64,000 nucleotides of DNA. Source: CAYJLC01 sp044426355 (lineage in GTDB: Bacteria > Bacillota > Clostridia > Oscillospirales > Butyricicoccaceae). The position numbers and the translations under genes were made by a program. Positions 61,681 to 64,000 of this stretch are shown piece by piece (the stretch's first letter is position 1; each line of letters starts with the position of its first letter). Location: assembly GCA_044426355.1 (NCBI GenBank), contig JAWXUO010000003.1, positions 1 to 64,000 on the forward strand, in the 5' to 3' direction. Below the pieces are notes generated by a model. That model had not been told where the DNA came from and made no database searches. It worked only from the letters and a program-made list of their open reading frames with translations.

Positions 61681-62049
61681 TTATTTCTTCTTATTAGCGA
61701 TTGTTTTCTTAGGTCCTTTTCTTGTTCTAGCATTTGTTTTAGAACGTTGACCACGAACTGGTAAACCACGTCTGTGGCGAATACCTCTGTAACAACCGAT
61801 GTCTATTAAGCGTTTGATGTCCATTGCAACTTTACGACGTAGGTCGCCTTCAACTGTGATTTCTTTGTCAATAATATCACGAAGTTTTTGAACGTCTTCA
61901 TCTGATAAGTCACGAACTCTAGTATCAGGATTAACTCCTGTTTTTGCTAAAATATCATTTGATAAGTTTCTTCCAATGCCGAAAATATAAGTTAAACCAA
62001 TTTCAACTCGCTTTTCACGTGGAAGGTCTACTCCAGCTATACGTGCCAT
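61681..62049 (-). CDS. rpsM: 30S ribosomal protein uS13
   Basis: A small-subunit head protein of 122 residues. MARIAGVDLPREKRVEIGLT, YIFGIGRNLSNDIL, and the basic C-terminus GIRHRRGLPVRGQRSKTNAR with TRKGPKKTI are diagnostic. It follows rpmJ. Confidence 0.98.
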   Translation of the reverse strand: MARIAGVDLPREKRVEIGLTYIFGIGRNLSNDILAKTGVNPDTRVRDLSDEDVQKLRDIIDKEITVEGDLRRKVAMDIKRLIDIGCYRGIRHRRGLPVRGQRSKTNARTRKGPKKTIANKKK

Positions 62050-62091
62050 ATATTTGCACCTCCTACATTTAGAGATTTTGCTAATTTTAAA

Positions 62092-62205
62092 TTAGCCTTG
62101 TTTTTGTTTGTGTTTTGGATTTTGGCAAATTACCATAACCCTACCTTTACGGCGAATAATTTTACATTTTTCGCATATAGGTTTTACTGATGGTCTTACT
62201 TTCAT
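62092..62205 (-). CDS. rpmJ: 50S ribosomal protein bL36
   Basis: A 37-residue ribosomal protein. The start MKVRPSVKPICEKCKIIRRK and the end VICQNPKHKQKQG are complete. It is the zinc-binding form, with CEKC, a later Cys and His as ligands. A good AGGTT-type site precedes it. Confidence 0.96.
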   Translation of the reverse strand: MKVRPSVKPICEKCKIIRRKGRVMVICQNPKHKQKQG

Positions 62206-62304
62206 TTTTATAACCTCCACTATTTAGTGAATAGTGACTAGTGAACAGTTTCCTGCTTTTTTCACTTTTCATTTTTAATTTTTCACTATTAAAACCGAAA
62301 GGTT

Positions 62305-62523
62305 TTATTTTGATCTCCAAGTGATACGTCCACGAGTTAGATCATAAGGTGACATTTGTACTGTTACTTTATCACCTGGTAAAATTTTAATAAAATTCAT
62401 ACGTAGTTTACCTGAAATATGAGCAAGTATTACATGTCCATTTGGTAATTCTACCTGAAAATTTGCATTTGGCAGCGCCTCTATGACGGTACCTTCTAGC
62501 TCGATTACGTCTTCTTTTGCCAT
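62305..62523 (-). CDS. infA: Translation initiation factor IF-1
   Basis: IF-1 is a 72-residue OB-fold protein that binds the ribosomal A site. MAKEDVIELEGTVIEALPNA, FQVELPNGHVILAHISGKLR and MSPYDLTRGRITWR are diagnostic. The ATG at 62523 is chosen, since an in-frame GTG at 62541 lies inside the GGAGGG ribosome site. It sits between map and rpmJ. Confidence 0.98.
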   Translation of the reverse strand: MAKEDVIELEGTVIEALPNANFQVELPNGHVILAHISGKLRMNFIKILPGDKVTVQMSPYDLTRGRITWRSK

Positions 62524-62559
62524 AATCTTCACACCCTCCACGTTATAATTAATTCCTTT

Positions 62560-63318
62560 TTAAACATCGTCACTGTGAAAAGTCAATACCTCTGGCTCTC
62601 CATCAGTTATTAAAACGGTGTTTTCATAGTGAGCTGATAGTTTTTTATCGATAGTAATAACTGTCCATTCGTCGTCTAGTACAACTACATCTAAACTTCC
62701 CTCATTAATCATCGGCTCGATAGCAATTGTCATGCCTTTGACAAGCCTTGGTCCTCTTCCTGGCTTTCCATAGTTTGGAACTTCAGGAGATTCATGGAGG
62801 TTAGCACCAATCCCATGACCTATATATTTTGTCACAACTGAAAAACCGTTGCTTTCAGCACAAGTTTGTATAGCATGTGATATGTCTGATATTCTATTGC
62901 CAACTTTGGCAAATTTGATACCTTCATAGAAACTCTGTCTTGTAACATCAATCAATTTCTTAGCATCTGTAGAGATTTCTCCACAAGCAAAAGTCATTGC
63001 GTTGTCACCGTGAAAGCCTTTAAAATATACTCCTACGTCTATTGAAACTATATCTCCATTGTTTAAAACTCTGCTAGAAGGTATTCCATGAATAACTTCT
63101 TCGTTTATAGATATGCACGCTGAGGCTGGAAAACCACCATATCCTAAGAAAGACGGTATAGCTCCTGCATCTTCAATGCTTTTTTTTACAATAGCGTCAA
63201 GCTCGGCTGTTGTTATGCCAGGTTTAATAGCTTTTCCTGCATCAATTAGTGCAGTTTTAGCTATTCTTCCTGCCTGTCTCATAATTTCTATTTCTTTTTC
63301 GGATTTAATAGTTATCAT
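62560..63318 (-). CDS. map: Methionine aminopeptidase, type I
   Basis: Map removes the N-terminal Met from new proteins. It has 252 residues. Metal ligands are visible: the Asp pair in SIDVGVYFKGFHGDNAMTF, His in GHGIGANLHESP, Glu in IAIEPM and Glu in YENTVLI. The start lies 2 bases after the adk stop, as is usual in the Firmicutes secY-adk-map-infA run. Confidence 0.97.
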   Translation of the reverse strand: MITIKSEKEIEIMRQAGRIAKTALIDAGKAIKPGITTAELDAIVKKSIEDAGAIPSFLGYGGFPASACISINEEVIHGIPSSRVLNNGDIVSIDVGVYFKGFHGDNAMTFACGEISTDAKKLIDVTRQSFYEGIKFAKVGNRISDISHAIQTCAESNGFSVVTKYIGHGIGANLHESPEVPNYGKPGRGPRLVKGMTIAIEPMINEGSLDVVVLDDEWTVITIDKKLSAHYENTVLITDGEPEVLTFHSDDV

Positions 63319-63320
63319 GA

Positions 63321-63950
63321 TTATATACCTAAAACTTCTAAAGCTAATTTTAAAGTTTCTTGTACATTTTTTGTACCGTCCATAATTAAAAGTTTGCCAA
63401 TATCATCATAAAAAGATTTTAAAGGTTCTGTTTCGTTATGATAAGTTTCAAGTCTTGCTTTTACAACTTCGAAAGCATCATCTTTTCTAATGATAAGATT
63501 ATCTCCACATTTGTCGCACACACCATCAACTTTTGAAGGATTGCTTTCAATATGAAAAGTTTCCGAACATTTAGCACATGTTCTTCTACCTGTCATACGG
63601 TTTTCAATCACCTCATCTGGTACTTCTACACTTAAAGCTATGTCAATATCTGTTATATCAGCTAAAGCTTTCGCTTGTGGTATAGTTCTTGGGAAACCAT
63701 CTAGAATAAATCCTTTTTTATATTCATCACTTGCAAGTTTGTTTGCAAGCATTCCTATTACAACTTCGTCTGGAACTAAAGCCCCAGATTCAATAAACGC
63801 TTTCGCTTTTAGTCCTAGTTCTGTTTGGTTTCTCATTTCTTCTCGAAGTATATTGCCTGTTGATACACTATTTATGCCAAGCTTTACAGTTAAAGCAGAA
63901 GATAGCGTACCTTTTCCAGCACCTGGAGCACCTAATAAAATTAATTTCAT
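63321..63950 (-). CDS. adk: Adenylate kinase
   Basis: Adk interconverts AMP, ADP and ATP. It has 209 residues. The P-loop is GAPGAGKGT near residue 7, followed by STGNILREEMRNQTELG and FILDGFPRTIPQAKAL. The lid holds a four-Cys zinc site (CAKC, then CDKC), typical of Gram-positive enzymes. It follows secY. Confidence 0.97.
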   Translation of the reverse strand: MKLILLGAPGAGKGTLSSALTVKLGINSVSTGNILREEMRNQTELGLKAKAFIESGALVPDEVVIGMLANKLASDEYKKGFILDGFPRTIPQAKALADITDIDIALSVEVPDEVIENRMTGRRTCAKCSETFHIESNPSKVDGVCDKCGDNLIIRKDDAFEVVKARLETYHNETEPLKSFYDDIGKLLIMDGTKNVQETLKLALEVLGI

Positions 63951-63962
63951 GTCGAATACTCC

Positions 63963-64000
63963 TTACTCAAGAAAGCCTTTATAGTGTTTCATCATCATTT
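63963..64000 (-). CDS. secY: Protein translocase subunit SecY (C-terminal end only)
   Basis: The last 12 residues before the TAA read MMMKHYKGFLE with a preceding partial codon, matching the SecY C-terminus (M-R/K-H-Y-x-G-F-L). The order secY-adk-map-infA supports it. The rest of the gene lies beyond the right edge. Confidence 0.85.
   Translation of the reverse strand, partial: MMMKHYKGFLE

Overview
The window is AT-rich and comes from the chromosome of a motile, Gram-positive-type member of the Clostridia, most likely near the Lachnospirales. The evidence is a FliY-type switch protein, FlgM, the FliW/CsrA pair, a WalRK system with YycH/YycI companions, a Firmicutes-order alpha ribosomal operon, and strong AGGAGG ribosome binding sites. 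No genes for outer-membrane flagellar rings (FlgH/FlgI) are seen. Species cannot be fixed from the sequence. No rRNA, tRNA, CRISPR array, prophage or transposase was seen.

Positions 1-14593 (minus strand) are an early flagellar operon. In transcription order it reads fliE-fliF-fliG-fliH-fliI-fliJ-fliK-flgD-TIGR02530 protein-flgE-flbD-motA-motB-fliM-fliY, and fliY runs off the left edge. A consensus sigma-A promoter precedes fliE. Positions 14594-15071 are a divergent control region. Positions 15072-27069 (plus strand) hold the late or structural set: flgM-flgN-flgK-flgL-DUF6470, two unknown genes, fliD-fliS-flgB-flgC, a chemoreceptor gene and cheV. flgB and flgC are here rather than in front of fliE. 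Flagellin, the export gate (FlhA, FlhB, FliP/Q/R) and sigma-28 are not in the window.

Positions 27255-32136 (plus strand) are a compact four-gene operon: a FapA/DUF342 protein, an orphan ParA ATPase, a ComFB-domain protein (a family linked to cyclic dinucleotide binding), and a PAS-degenerate GGDEF-GAF sensor. It looks like a positioning and second-messenger module attached to the motility locus, and is the most interesting functional unit here. A 358-bp element with 49-bp perfect inverted ends, packed with hairpins, lies between it and the next, convergent operon; a diverged half copy lies at about 42361-42446.

Positions 32544-36673 (minus strand) encode an FtsA-like actin-fold protein, a small FlhB C-domain homologue and a large protein of unknown function. 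Positions 36992-42224 (plus strand) hold cheA-cheW-cheR-cheB, then fliW-csrA behind their own promoter. A shared sequence (TTGCTA, 17-18 bases, CGTWGWATAA) precedes flgM, fliD and cheA and may be a motility-specific promoter.

From 42592 to the end the content is mostly housekeeping: coaD, rsmD, a ferredoxin, a Clp ATPase flanked by two small proteins, rpsF-ssb-rpsR, rlmH, walJ, murA, the walRK-yycH-yycI cluster preceded by cinA, thiI and nifS, and finally secY (partial)-adk-map-infA-rpmJ-rpsM-rpsK-rpsD-rpoA-rplQ. yycH is interrupted by an apparent single-base frameshift.
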